Assembly: GCA_016648135.1 (NCBI GenBank)
Contig: JADDOH010023014.1
Location: 1 to 64,000 of the forward strand
Length of the DNA: 64,000 nucleotides
Direction: 5' to 3'
DNA from: Agrypnia vestita
Lineage: Eukaryota > Arthropoda > Insecta > Trichoptera > Phryganeidae
In this document: positions 27,101 to 33,137 of the stretch, in pieces
Layout of the letters: every line of letters starts with the position of its first letter
How positions within the stretch are numbered: position 1 is the first letter of the stretch
Translations under genes and position numbers: made by a program
Notes under the pieces: generated by a model
What the model was told of the DNA's origin: nothing
Databases searched by the model: none
What the model saw: only the letters and a program-made list of their open reading frames with translations

Positions 27101-30100
27101 GTTAGTAATGCTTAAATATGAAATATTTTGAAAAAGTTGCAGAAATCAAAGGAAATTGAATTATAGCGATTTAAATTTGAAGGACTTGGCCAAAGAGAAA
27201 CAAGTGTTTATAGCCCATGAAATAATAATTTACATAATATACACAGGTGTTTCATAGCTAGTAGAAAAAACTTCAGGGAAGTCTTCTTCATTCAATTTTG
27301 AGTAGAAGATATTATTTATACTTTGGGTGAAATATCAATGGTTGTGGAGATTAGCGACATCTAAGTTTGCATTTTTTCATTATTTTTGAGTTATCTTTTA
27401 TAAAACGTTATGCTAGGGAGCGTCCATAAACCACGTGGCTCCATTTCGAACCCATCCCTACCCCTTGTATACCCTAGCGGGGCTTTTGCTTTGACCCTCC
27501 TCTCCCCTCCACCCCGAGTAGTTTTTTCCTATTAATTCCAAAGACATTTTGTGCTGTTTTCTGTTACCGAAACTATTTTAAAATGATTGATTATGTACAA
27601 ACCGTTCTGCGCAGATTTATCGATGGTATATTATGTACCGTTTTAATAGTGCCAAATAAAATAAATGAGAGAATTACGAAGCTCGACTTTGACCCCCTCC
27701 CCTCACGTAGCTCAGCGTAGCTACTTCTTTCTCTACTACCCTCTATTAGCTACTAGCTACTACCCTCCTTCCCCTTCCTTGATCAGATCACGTGGTTTAA
27801 GGATGCTCCCCTATCACGAAAGTAATTATTATTGAATATAAAAATATTTGTTCCCTTAGATACAAGTTAAAAATTGAACCAGATTTTTTTGCAAAGTTTT
27901 TATCATTTTATTATCAACAAACATGCAACTTATATCCTTAACTGTTGATATTTCATTCAAAGTTGTGTAAAGAATATTTTCAAGAAAAACAAAATAAAAT
28001 GAAGAAGACTCTTCTGTGTATAGTTTTCTGGGATATTCTGCCGTGTGTATATGACCTCTCTGGCCAACGTTTCGGATCCCATTGCAGGGTCCACCATCAG
28101 GGCTGATGTGATCTGTGTGTCAGGATGATGGACCCTGCAATGGGATCCGAAACGTTGGCCAGAGAGGCCACATACACACGGCAGAATATCCCAGAAAACT
28201 ATACACAGAAGATTCTGAACGGCCGTGAAAACCTAAGGACATTTTGAAGAAGACTCACTCGAGGTTTTTTCTACTAGTTATGAGACACTGTATATTACAA
28301 TAGATGAGTGAGGAAAAATAAGGTTAAGGTGTTTACATTGAGAAAATAAATTTTAATTAATTTTTTGAAGAGGAACGTAAATAATTGTATGCCAGTACCT
28401 CAAAGTCATTATCAGTGAAGCTCGCAAATTCAGTGACCAGCACCTTCTTCAAGATTTCGGGATCCTTCACCAAGAGAACTGGGCTCCTTAATTTGAAGAG
28501 TCCTACAAAAGGCGATCCAGGAAACTTGCTAAAAAATAATAAAACATTTATGAAAAAATTGGCGGCCAGTCTCACCAGAAAGGGGCTAGACATTTCCCGA
28601 ATCTGGGCCCGCTGCACGAAGCAAGAAATTGATGGTGGCCACAGGGCTTACGAACTGTCATTGGTTGGCTTTAGGATCCTTTACGTCATGGCTATGTTCG
28701 CCCTTCTCCCTGAGAATGACATTTTAATAAATAAACTAACTTTTAAATAGAGGTTGAAGACTCAAAGTGTGGGAGTAGATACAATATATTTTTAAAAATA
28801 TCTCTTTGTTTAAATAAAAAGCGTTTTAAAATCGTCCACAAATGTAAAAATTTCTTGCAAATTTAAATATTCATCACATTTAAAAAATATATTTTAAAAG
28901 ATGATAACTTCATCATTTGTTTATAACAATTAGAAAGTTTTCGATTCTAACGCATCATCTTCAATAATGTTACTAATACTAAATCTAAGGCAAAAGGACG
29001 GCATGAGCAGTGGGGTGGAGATTAGAGTCCGGTGGGTATGTGGGCGTGGTCATTAGACGCGGAAGAGGGGACGTAATAGGTGGAGTTTGAATATTGATTA
29101 TATTAATAGTATATATCTACTTCTTTTATATGAGTAACTCCACCAACATGTTTCAGAAAAACTTTTCCATCGTCAGGGTGTTGTATAACTGTTATACAAC
29201 ACCCTGTATCATTCAACCGATCTGACTCAAATTTTGCGTACTTATTCTTTAGGGCCTGGGGGGTAACACAGACCACATTTCCCCCTCCCCCTTTACCCCA
29301 CTCTCTCCCCTTGATATATTTTATGTACAAATCTACACCGTTTGACCTATCTGACCCAAATTTTGCATACTAATTCGTTAGGACCCGGTAGATAACAGGG
29401 CGAGATTTTACCTTACCCATTGTAAGATTTAGGGTGTCTTTATTGAATAATAACACTTTAATATAATATAATATATGTAGACTTTTATTATATAGACTTT
29501 ACTAGATCCTTCATAGGTCGTTGACAGTTGACAATACTCCTTTTCTCCACGTCTCTATGGATTGTGTAGGGATGTGCCCAACACAATCAGTTAGTGATGT
29601 GACATCCCCCTTCTTAAGATATACAAATTCATATAATACATAAGCAACTCTATATATTTCCTATACAAATCCACACAAATTAATTGGAAACATTGTTTAT
29701 ATTAGAGGCTTTGCAAAACAATGGAACCTTTGTTTCCCCAACAAAATTATTTTAAACTTAAGCCTTAATCCGTGCAACGCCGTGTATGAATAGCTAGCAT
29801 TTCTATAAAAATAAATATAGAATAAGGGGGGGGGGAGGGGGTAAGAAGCAAAAGCGCCACAAGCGGTTATTGTTAATTTCACAATGGATAACTGATTTTT
29901 ATAGTATTTTTGTGTATTTTAGATAGTGATGGACAAAATCGCTACTTTAATCGGTTACCAACCCATTTATCTAATATTTGTATTTGATTATATCTATGAT
30001 TAGTAACAAAGGTCGTGTTGTTAAACATCAAAAAAATAAAATAAAATTTTGCAATGGCTAATATCGGTATGAAGTACGATTTGAACAAAATTTTTATTGT

Positions 30101-31263
30101 TCTTTAAAATCCTCTGAACATTGGTTTGAGCAACTTTGTAGATTGACATTTAAAAAAATTAATTTTATCATTTATTTTAATCTACTTATATTCATTAATT
30201 ACACCTACTTGTTTCGGAAAAAACTTTCCTTCGTCAAGATGTTTTATAAATGTCAAAATATCAAAATGATTGATGTCTTTTGTTTTTGGTTTCCTAAATT
30301 ATTTAAAAAATATATTTTTTAATATTATTGCTGAAGTTTATGATTACACAAAATTATTGGAATTTTTTTACATCACAGTCGAAAGTATCCACGGCGAGGA
30401 ATCATCTATATTTATTATGATTGCTTCAAAACGCAGTATGCAGTGCAATAGGCAATGGGCGATAGCTAATTGCAGACACTAATAGCCGCGCAGTGGCCAC
30501 TATCGGGTATGCAGCGGTCTGCTTGGTCACACTAATGACCGAGCAGGCTATCGGCGATAGCCGATTGCTTAACTGCTAGTTTACTATAAATAAAAGCTCT
30601 CTAAATGAAAGCGTGTGCGCTTTTCCTCCTTAAACAAAAGAATTCTGTAATCTATATTAATATTGTATGCGCCCACCTTTTATATGGAGAGCGAGGAAAA
30701 TTTTTTTGGCCGAAAATTTATTTTTTTCTTTTCGTTATATTTAAATATAAGCGTGTTTTTTTTCATTTTAATTTTTTATTGAGAATACTAACATAACTGA
30801 ATTTCAAGCAATCTTGACACACGTCTGACCATATGTCAGTTAAAAGGTAGATGCATTACGGAACACAATTACACGTTGGATTATCCTATCATCATTTATA
30901 GTTGTTGTTATATGAGCGGGGAAATTTTTCGAAAACAAATTTATGCTGACACAATCTTTCCGGAGATTAATTTTAGCACGCATTGATTATTTCGGAAAAC
31001 GATAATTCCGGACTGAATTATTTATTAATTAATTAATTAGTCTTCTAATCTAAGATATATTAATGCTATAGTTACCGGTAGAGTTTTTCGTACATCAGCC
31101 CAAAGTGCTCTCGGGCCAGGAAGGCATCTTTAAAGTTTCCAAAGAAGAAGGCCGGATCTTCATATGGGACTCCTCTATCTCTCCAATAGTTTCTGTTCCA
31201 CGAAAAGAAGACATAAAAAGCAGCAGCTAAACCGGATAATATTAAAAAACACTCGCACAACAT
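11932..31263 (-). CDS. Cytochrome P450, CYP3 clan, complete nine-exon gene
   Basis: Nine exons join in phase with GT-AG introns: 31076-31263, 28399-28528, 24228-24440, 23193-23380, 21817-21953, 18822-18916, 17718-17841, 13165-13422 and 11932-12122. They give 1524 nt, or 507 residues plus stop, the usual length of a microsomal P450. The start is the ATG at 31263, directly followed by a hydrophobic N-terminal anchor (residues about 2-20). In order come the C-helix WxxxR (WKAVR, about residues 127-131), the I-helix DGSETTS, the K-helix ExxR (EILR), the PERF motif (DPERF) and the heme loop [10 protein letters not shown] with its ligand cysteine. The family consists of ER-bound heme monooxygenases that take electrons from NADPH-P450 reductase; CYP3-clan members in insects often act on plant toxins and insecticides. 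The substrate here is unknown. The large introns are full of mobile elements, and intron 7 carries another gene on the opposite strand. Subfamily (CYP6-like) is inferred from overall pattern only. Confidence 0.95.
12690..12960 (+). repeat. Interspersed repeat with ACAGACAGACAGAC run in P450 intron 8
   Basis: GGACGTTACACTAAGTTACG then GGAACAGACAGACAGACAAA matches the body of the 47.3-47.6 kb repeat. The preceding CTCAAAAACTATTAGGCCGA is of a type common in insect repeats. No coding. Confidence 0.5.
13165..13422 (-). CDS. P450 exon 8: ExxR, PERF and heme-binding loop
   Basis: Acceptor TTCAACAG and donor ATAG|GTAAGA. It encodes the K-helix (E)ILR, then YPP, the meander DPERF and the heme loop [10 protein letters not shown], in which the cysteine is the axial heme ligand. 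It is the most diagnostic exon of the gene. Confidence 0.95.
13853..13936. repeat. Inverted repeat near P450 exon 8
   Basis: TAAAACGCAAATCACATTGT and the inverse of ACAAAGTGATTTGTGTTTTA, with CACCACTTTATT against AATAAAGTGGTG at the centre. 84 bp hairpin. Confidence 0.6.
13990..14494. mobile_element. pogo-type MITE (TA target), copy in P450 intron 7
   Basis: CAGTAGTACCTTGTTAATTC at the left, TTAACGGGGTTTTACTG at the right, flanked by TA. Inside are TTGAAATTCAAGG and the GGGACTTGTG box seen in the other copies. 505 bp, no coding capacity. Confidence 0.7.
14505..15072. other. Upstream of the two-domain exon: probable intron
   Basis: Less AT-rich than its surroundings at 14510-14935, with short open frames but no clear start exon. 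The missing 5' exon of the two-domain gene might lie here or farther upstream. Confidence 0.35.
15073..17061 (+). CDS. 3' terminal exon of a gene with two tandem insect domains (CxCPLKC ... GGHNKI)
   Basis: An open frame of 662 codons with no Met before about residue 163. It starts after TATTATTTTAG (15062-15072, with an in-frame TAG in the presumed intron), so an upstream exon must supply the start. Two repeats, residues about 45-275 and 430-662, each begin with GRKRK and share CxCPLKC, [15 protein letters not shown], GRVxTVL, GGHNKI and FSKYKAI. About two thirds of 105 aligned residues match by eye. Between them is a Ser/Lys-rich linker with its own short repeat (FQxIFLNSL). The Cys cluster and basic stretches suggest DNA or RNA binding. 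From memory, this resembles the N-terminal part of an uncharacterised insect family, expanded in aphids, whose longer members continue into an RNase H-like part; that part is absent here. The exon sits in P450 intron 7 on the opposite strand. It could be host-domesticated or a transposon relic; the 1.7 kb of clean frame favours constraint or youth. Confidence 0.75.
   Translation: MYSNDVKGAQEEHDGNSNNKKNKKKSKPIIDDAGNKECKKRNNGGRKRKLGNQTRTERRDSKYINQTYVNSKNQQILPKIFEDFNCNCPLKCAENISAAVRLKEFERFYSLGSYGAQNLFLLERVDEIFKKRSYTQNKPATPKHQKTFTRIYHLNNVHICKEMFVKTLKISPGRVTTVLNKIRSGEGLIDRRGSLGGHNKIPEAKISDIIEQIKCILQSTPPSSHSDVISSSQPGRNTLKNMYNAYKGNRLSEEAVSFSKYKAIYYKHFKYASDISNSAENLNKTVDKTEGFQNIFLNSLSTDTPIEKDTPQFVSQIPSSKSKPKAVTASKSKNFQKIFLNSLTNLSMPYLKYQTYSSDSKSNHIPFFDVPIIETNLLNKSKSFIESVSASALNSDVEDSVSLSNEIALELTVAKPLKQFVEAKEGLKRGRKRKFDQTREERKNNKYINSTYINSRNEEVLPKVFEEFDCRCPLKCSEKIPVSVRLEEFDCFHKLGSYAAQNLFLLERIEEIPKKRCYTKNKPPTPNHERTFTRIYTLGRIRICQKMFLKSLKISSGRVSTVLKKGRNGQGLIDNRGASGGHNKISSEAKCGVISHINSVVQSISFNHWTENKQDFSFPPEYTLKKMFEMYKEKMNDSKIVSFSKYKAIFYKEFKSEPRIES
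17101..17106 (+). terminator. Polyadenylation signal AATAAA
   Basis: Lies 39 bases after the TAA of the two-domain gene, where a short 3' UTR would end. It supports 15073-17061 as a terminal exon. Confidence 0.5.
17345..17545 (+). pseudogene. Decayed non-LTR element C-terminal fragment
   Basis: With frameshifts, the plus strand reads KGSFR-x-FGHV then a [21 protein letters not shown] block, the counterpart of [10 protein letters not shown]...[10 protein letters not shown] in the 19 kb element. Only the 3' end remains. It lies between the two-domain gene and P450 exon 7. Confidence 0.6.
17718..17841 (-). CDS. P450 exon 7: J helix to start of K helix
   Basis: Acceptor TTTCCTAG and donor TCAG|GTGTG. 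It encodes [15 protein letters not shown] through EYLDMVVS. The glutamate of ExxR is split across this junction and the next exon (G+AA), which fixes both splice sites. Confidence 0.93.
18390..18743. mobile_element. pogo-type MITE, partial copy in P450 intron 6
   Basis: Right end TGGGGTTTTACTG followed by TA. The interior shares CCATGCATATC-x-AGGCAGC with the copy ending at 37356, marking a common subfamily. The left end is unclear. Confidence 0.55.
18822..18916 (-). CDS. P450 exon 6: I-helix oxygen-binding motif
   Basis: A 95-nt exon between acceptor TTTTTAG and donor GAA|GTATGT. It encodes the I-helix with DGSETTS, corresponding to the (A/G)GxxTT(S/T) motif that handles oxygen and proton delivery. 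Aspartate takes the usual Ala/Gly position, a modest departure from most CYP3-clan enzymes. Confidence 0.93.
19101..19121 (-). repeat. (TTAG)n tail of the non-LTR element
   Basis: Five tandem 4-mers (CTAA on the plus strand) just beyond the last coding block, in the place of the simple-repeat 3' tail used by many non-LTR elements. Confidence 0.7.
19125..20800 (-). pseudogene. Non-LTR retrotransposon (RT and C-terminal domain), 5' truncated, in P450 intron 5
   Basis: Three blocks on one strand. 20762-20088 holds RT motifs such as [36 protein letters not shown] and [11 protein letters not shown]. 20091-19684 holds [14 protein letters not shown] and YADD. 19674-19132 holds the C-terminal [10 protein letters not shown] and [10 protein letters not shown] block. 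The first break is a one-base frameshift near 20090 and the second is a single TGA just before codon 19680; nothing else is lost, so the copy is young. No N-terminal endonuclease domain is present. It could belong to an RTE- or Jockey-related clade; I cannot choose. It has the same orientation as the P450. Confidence 0.88.
21539..21693. mobile_element. Hairpin MITE in P450 intron 5
   Basis: Left GGTACAGTAGCCGGCAAACA then CTTGAAATTTTTCGGCGTAG; inverted right GGTACAACCGGAAAACTTCT then TGAAATTTTTTGGCGTAG. About 155 bp. Confidence 0.65.
21817..21953 (-). CDS. P450 exon 5: G/H helix region
   Basis: Acceptor ATCTCCAG and donor CCTG|GTAAGC. Encodes 45 full codons starting [10 protein letters not shown]. 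It restores the reading frame from exon 4 (split Arg) and to exon 6 (split Gly). This is the variable mid-region of the enzyme. Confidence 0.92.
22320..22715 (-). mobile_element. Penelope pseudo-LTR fragment, second subfamily, in P450 intron 4
   Basis: Starts with the same terminal segment (TTAGGTTTTCACGGCCGTTC), carries the hammerhead region at 22411-22445 and ends in a segment matching the C-terminal coding part of the full element (GCGCTGGATACCACGAGG against GCGCCGGATACCAAGATG). It has diverged from the 33-36 kb copies and lacks the RT. Same strand as the host P450. Confidence 0.75.
22411..22445 (-). ncRNA. Decayed hammerhead motif
   Basis: Keeps CTGATGA, the stem II arms and GAAAC, but the cleavage triplet reads ATT instead of GTC, which should abolish or weaken cutting. 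GCC and GGC flanks for stem I are kept. Confidence 0.55.
23193..23380 (-). CDS. P450 exon 4: E/F helices
   Basis: Acceptor CATTGCAG and donor AG|GTAAAA (phase 2). It encodes the [18 protein letters not shown] segment, matching the FTTDVI..CAFG block of CYP6-like enzymes, then the F/G helix region likely to line the substrate pocket. Confidence 0.93.
24228..24440 (-). CDS. P450 exon 3: C-helix
   Basis: Exactly 71 codons between acceptor ATTAAG and donor GAC|GTACGT, both phase 0. It holds the C-helix WxxxR motif (WKAVRSRW), whose Trp and Arg normally contact a heme propionate, and the following PGKVKNLY segment. Confidence 0.92.
24802..24900 (+). mobile_element. MITE internal fragment (TAGCTAGTAG family)
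   Basis: ACAGATGGATTCCTGCCTTC through ATCAAAGTTTGCTATTTTTT matches the left interior of the 63 kb copy. Lies in P450 intron 2 next to an (AT)n run. Confidence 0.5.
24909..24932. repeat. (AT)n microsatellite
   Basis: Uninterrupted AT dinucleotides that continue at 25863-25881 on the other side of the hAT insert, showing one array was split. Confidence 0.9.
24933..25860. mobile_element. hAT-type element (TAGGGATGGG ends) in P450 intron 2
   Basis: Ends TAGGGATGGGTCGTCGACG and, inverted, TAGGGATGGGCGTTGAATGG. Inserted in an (AT)n run, with flanks ATATATAT and AGATATAT as a near 8-bp duplication. Interior ends are rich in GTCGACG and CAACTAGTTGA palindromes. 928 bp, no transposase frame. Confidence 0.7.
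25882..26288. mobile_element. pogo-type MITE, GTCGAACTCGG subfamily
   Basis: Perfectly recognisable ends CAGTCGAACTCGGTCATAAC and inverted CAGTCGAACTCGGTTAACGA, flanked by TA at 25880-25881 and 26289-26290. 407 bp. Typical pogo/Tigger-type terminal repeat. Confidence 0.75.
27416..27811. mobile_element. MITE, GGGAGCGTCCATAAACCACG family, full copy
   Basis: Inverted ends GGGAGCGTCCATAAACCACG and, on the other side, CACGTGGTTTAAGGATGCTC. Flanked by TA on both sides. Interior holds short CTACT/TAGCTACT duplications. It is nested within the 27242-28292 repeat in P450 intron 2. Confidence 0.7.
28011..28245. mobile_element. Palindromic Penelope insertion with target duplication
   Basis: Two inverted copies of a Penelope end (arms about 28011-28100 and 28121-28215) meet head to head around CTGATG/GATGATGG, each with the stem II and GAAACGTT part of the hammerhead. 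The insert is flanked by direct repeats GAAGAAGACT at 28001-28010 and 28246-28255. The right arm runs longer, to CTAAGGACATTTT. It sits inside another repeat (27242-28292) in P450 intron 2. Confidence 0.8.
28066..28100 (-). ncRNA. Mutated hammerhead core in the palindromic Penelope insertion
   Basis: Minus strand reads CTGATGG (last core base changed) with stem II intact, then GAAACGTT followed by GGCC. GTT is a permitted triplet, but the core change should impair activity. The opposed plus-strand copy (28121-28160) has AGGATGA in place of CTGATGA. Confidence 0.45.
28399..28528 (-). CDS. P450 exon 2
   Basis: Acceptor TTTTTTAG|C and donor GAG|GTACTG. It encodes 43 residues after the split arginine, including a PFVGLF segment and [14 protein letters not shown], the usual beta-1 and B-helix region. 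Phase 1 base in, phase 0 out. Intron 2 (24441-28398) holds a nested set of MITEs and a hAT element. Confidence 0.93.
29122..29177 (-). mobile_element. Penelope-like end fragment, third type
   Basis: Minus strand reads CTGACGATGGAAAAGTTTTT, CTGAAACATGTTGGTGGAGT. A near match, inverted likewise, is at 30195-30245 (CGAAGGAAAGTTTTTTCCGA then AACAAGTAGGTG). The CTGACGA...GAAAC layout resembles a hammerhead-like Penelope end. Confidence 0.35.
29212..29400. repeat. Two-unit tandem repeat in P450 intron 1
   Basis: GATCTGACTCAAATTTTGCG ... TTTAGGGCC at 29219 and TATCTGACCCAAATTTTGCA ... GTTAGGACC at 29348, period about 135 bp. The first is preceded by a short perfect hairpin, GGTGTTGTATAAC/GTTATACAACACC, at 29178-29205. 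Confidence 0.6.
31076..31263 (-). CDS. P450 exon 1: membrane anchor and start
   Basis: Starts at the ATG at 31263-31261. Reading continues open upstream to a TTG, but this ATG directly precedes the hydrophobic anchor ([20 protein letters not shown]). Next come the hinge and a WRDRGVPY segment typical of the CYP3 clan. The donor is CG|GTAACT, phase 2. The following intron 1 (28529-31075) holds tandem repeats, hAT-like ends and Penelope-like pieces. Confidence 0.93.
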
Positions 31264-32101
31264 TTTCGTTGGGAATTTTGGCGATCGCCACAACCAACAG
31301 AATACTTTCTTTAAAAAATTATCTATTTAAGTGAAAATTTATCAGTCAATTAGCAGTGGCGGAGAATTTTTTGTCATTTTAAAAATACTTAATGTGTGCG
31401 TATTTCGGCTCACTGTATGTAAGTGCAAACGTTCTGATCTCTACAGTGAGTCAAAGCTAGCTTACATTAGAGTAGACATCTTATCTATGGAAACGAACAA
31501 CCTATAATTATTGTACCTACTACGCAAACGATTACACATACAGGATGTCATTGATCATTTTTTATTTTTATTTTTTATTTAAATTATATTGTGTATAAAG
31601 ATGCTAATTACATATCATATATTTGCATAACAGGACACTTTTAATAGAGAATTTAATTCTCGCGTTTAAAAGTGAGTGGCATTAGGTATATTGTTAAATA
31701 GTAGCATTACAATATATGTAATAATGAAAAAGGATACAATGTAAGAAAAATAAAAACATTAGATTAAATGATTAAAATTAAGAAGCTATTGTATTTAAAA
31801 CATATAATAATTGTTATTGCTAATTTTTTTCATAGCGTTGTTGAGATTGATTTTTTGAGTAGAAGTTTTTCAGTTTAATTTTGAAATTTCTATATTTTTT
31901 CCATCATAAACCCCTGCTTTAATTAAAAATTTGTTAATTTGATCATGTGGAATAGGCCCCTCTTTCTGCCTGCACATCTGAATCCCGTGACTTTTAGAGT
32001 ATGCAAAAGAAAAAATCAACAATATTAATTTAAGGTCACGAATGATTGATCCTAGATGCATAACCAAAAATGAACTTAACAACAAACTACAAACATTTTA
32101 T
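31264..32101. promoter_or_regulatory. P450 upstream region
   Basis: Sequence upstream of the P450 ATG. No strong TATA box seen; AAATAG lies about 60 bp upstream on the minus strand. Contains a hairpin CACTTTTAA...TTAAAAGTG at about 31630-31675. No exon of anoctamin seen. Confidence 0.3.
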
Positions 32102-32322
32102 GGGAGCATCCATAAACCACGTGGTTCCATTTTAAACTCTTTTGAACCCCTCCCCCCCATGTAACGTAGTTTTTTTCCTATTAATTTCAGAAGACATCTT
32201 GTGATGTTTTCTCTTACCAAAACTATTTTAGAATTATTGATTTGCGCAGATTTATTAATCGCATATTCTGTACCGTTTTAATGGGGACAAATAAAATAAA
32301 TGAAAGAATTACGCAGCTCGAT
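32102..32322 (+). mobile_element. MITE copy, GGGAGC(G/A)TCCATAAACC family, right end lost
   Basis: Starts GGGAGCATCCATAAACCACG and matches the 27.4 kb copy up to about GAATTACGCAGCTCG, where a pogo-type MITE tail begins. Confidence 0.6.
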
Positions 32323-32339
32323 CAGTAGCGAATTTGTAT

Positions 32340-32623
32340 TGAATGTAGCGAATATCGGGTAGGTAGTACTTTAGTAAAAGAAGTGTCACGATCTTTGTAC
32401 TAGGATAAGAAATATTGCCTTTTCGAAATTATTTCTTGAAATATGCAAAAATAAAAAAGTTTTTCACAAAATTAATAGCCCTTTTTCTCGAGTTTTACAA
32501 TTTTCGGCAAATTTCACAATTGAATCGCATTTTTATGTACCTTGAATTTCGAATTAACGGGGTTCCGCATAATTCGAAATTTTTTTTGGGCCCCTTGAAT
32601 TTTGAACTGTCGAGGTTCTACTG
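32340..32623. mobile_element. pogo-type MITE, right part
   Basis: Ends CTTGAATTTTGAACTGTCGA-GGTTCTACTG, with GAATTTCGAATTAACGGGGT inside, as in the copy at 48705. The left end is missing at the junction with the neighbouring MITE. Confidence 0.55.
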
Positions 32624-33037
32624 TTAAGTTTTTGCACTTTTCAAAATTCAAATAAAACTACAGGTTGTATGATGATGAATGTTTATTGCACTGAAAGCTT
32701 AGAGCACTCATTTTCAGTTACCTGTGTAATTACAAATATCTGGTTTAACACTAATCTCGAATGTCTAATCTCCTACTATCTCTACAGCATATGGTCCTAT
32801 TTTTTGGGAATTAATTATTCCCTCTGTAGTTGCCGTAATCCTTTTTATCATATTTTTAACTGGGTTGGGATTATCGCTTCTTTGGGACTTACATTTTCCC
32901 CAATTATACTCTTGAAATCATGGGGAACAAAATATTATTTGACGGAAAAGAATGTTCTTAGGTTTTCACGGCCACTCAGAATCTTCAAGTTTGTGTTAAC
33001 TGGGGTATTATGCCGTGTTGTTACGACCTTTCGGGCC

Positions 33038-33072
33038 GACGTTTCGGATCCCATTGCAGGGTCCATCATCAG
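33038..33072 (-). ncRNA. Hammerhead ribozyme motif in Penelope pseudo-LTR (downstream copy)
   Basis: Same sequence and layout as the copy at 35602-35636: CTGATGA, paired stem II, GAAACGTC, and GCC/GGC flanks. It lies about 65 bases after the end of the 855-codon frame in transcript order, so an RNA crossing both copies could be cut to unit length. Confidence 0.75.
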
Positions 33073-33137
33073 GGCTGATGTGTTGTCTTGAATGTTGGTG
33101 TTGTGGTTAAGTATCGGCTTGCAATACCGTGCCGAAG

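Larger units (their letters stand above)
27242..28292. mobile_element. Inverted-repeat MITE (TAGCTAGTAG family) carrying two nested insertions
   Basis: Left end reads TTTCATAGCTAGTAGAAAAA then GAAGTCTTCTTCATTCAATT. The inverted right end reads TCTCATAACTAGTAGAAAAA then GAGTCTTCTTCATTTTATTT. Inside are the 27416-27811 MITE and the 28011-28245 Penelope insertion, so three insertion events can be ordered. Confidence 0.7.

Noticed and set aside
28385..28750. 121-codon plus-strand frame
   Set aside because: Antisense to P450 exon 2 over its first part and then intronic; no domain.
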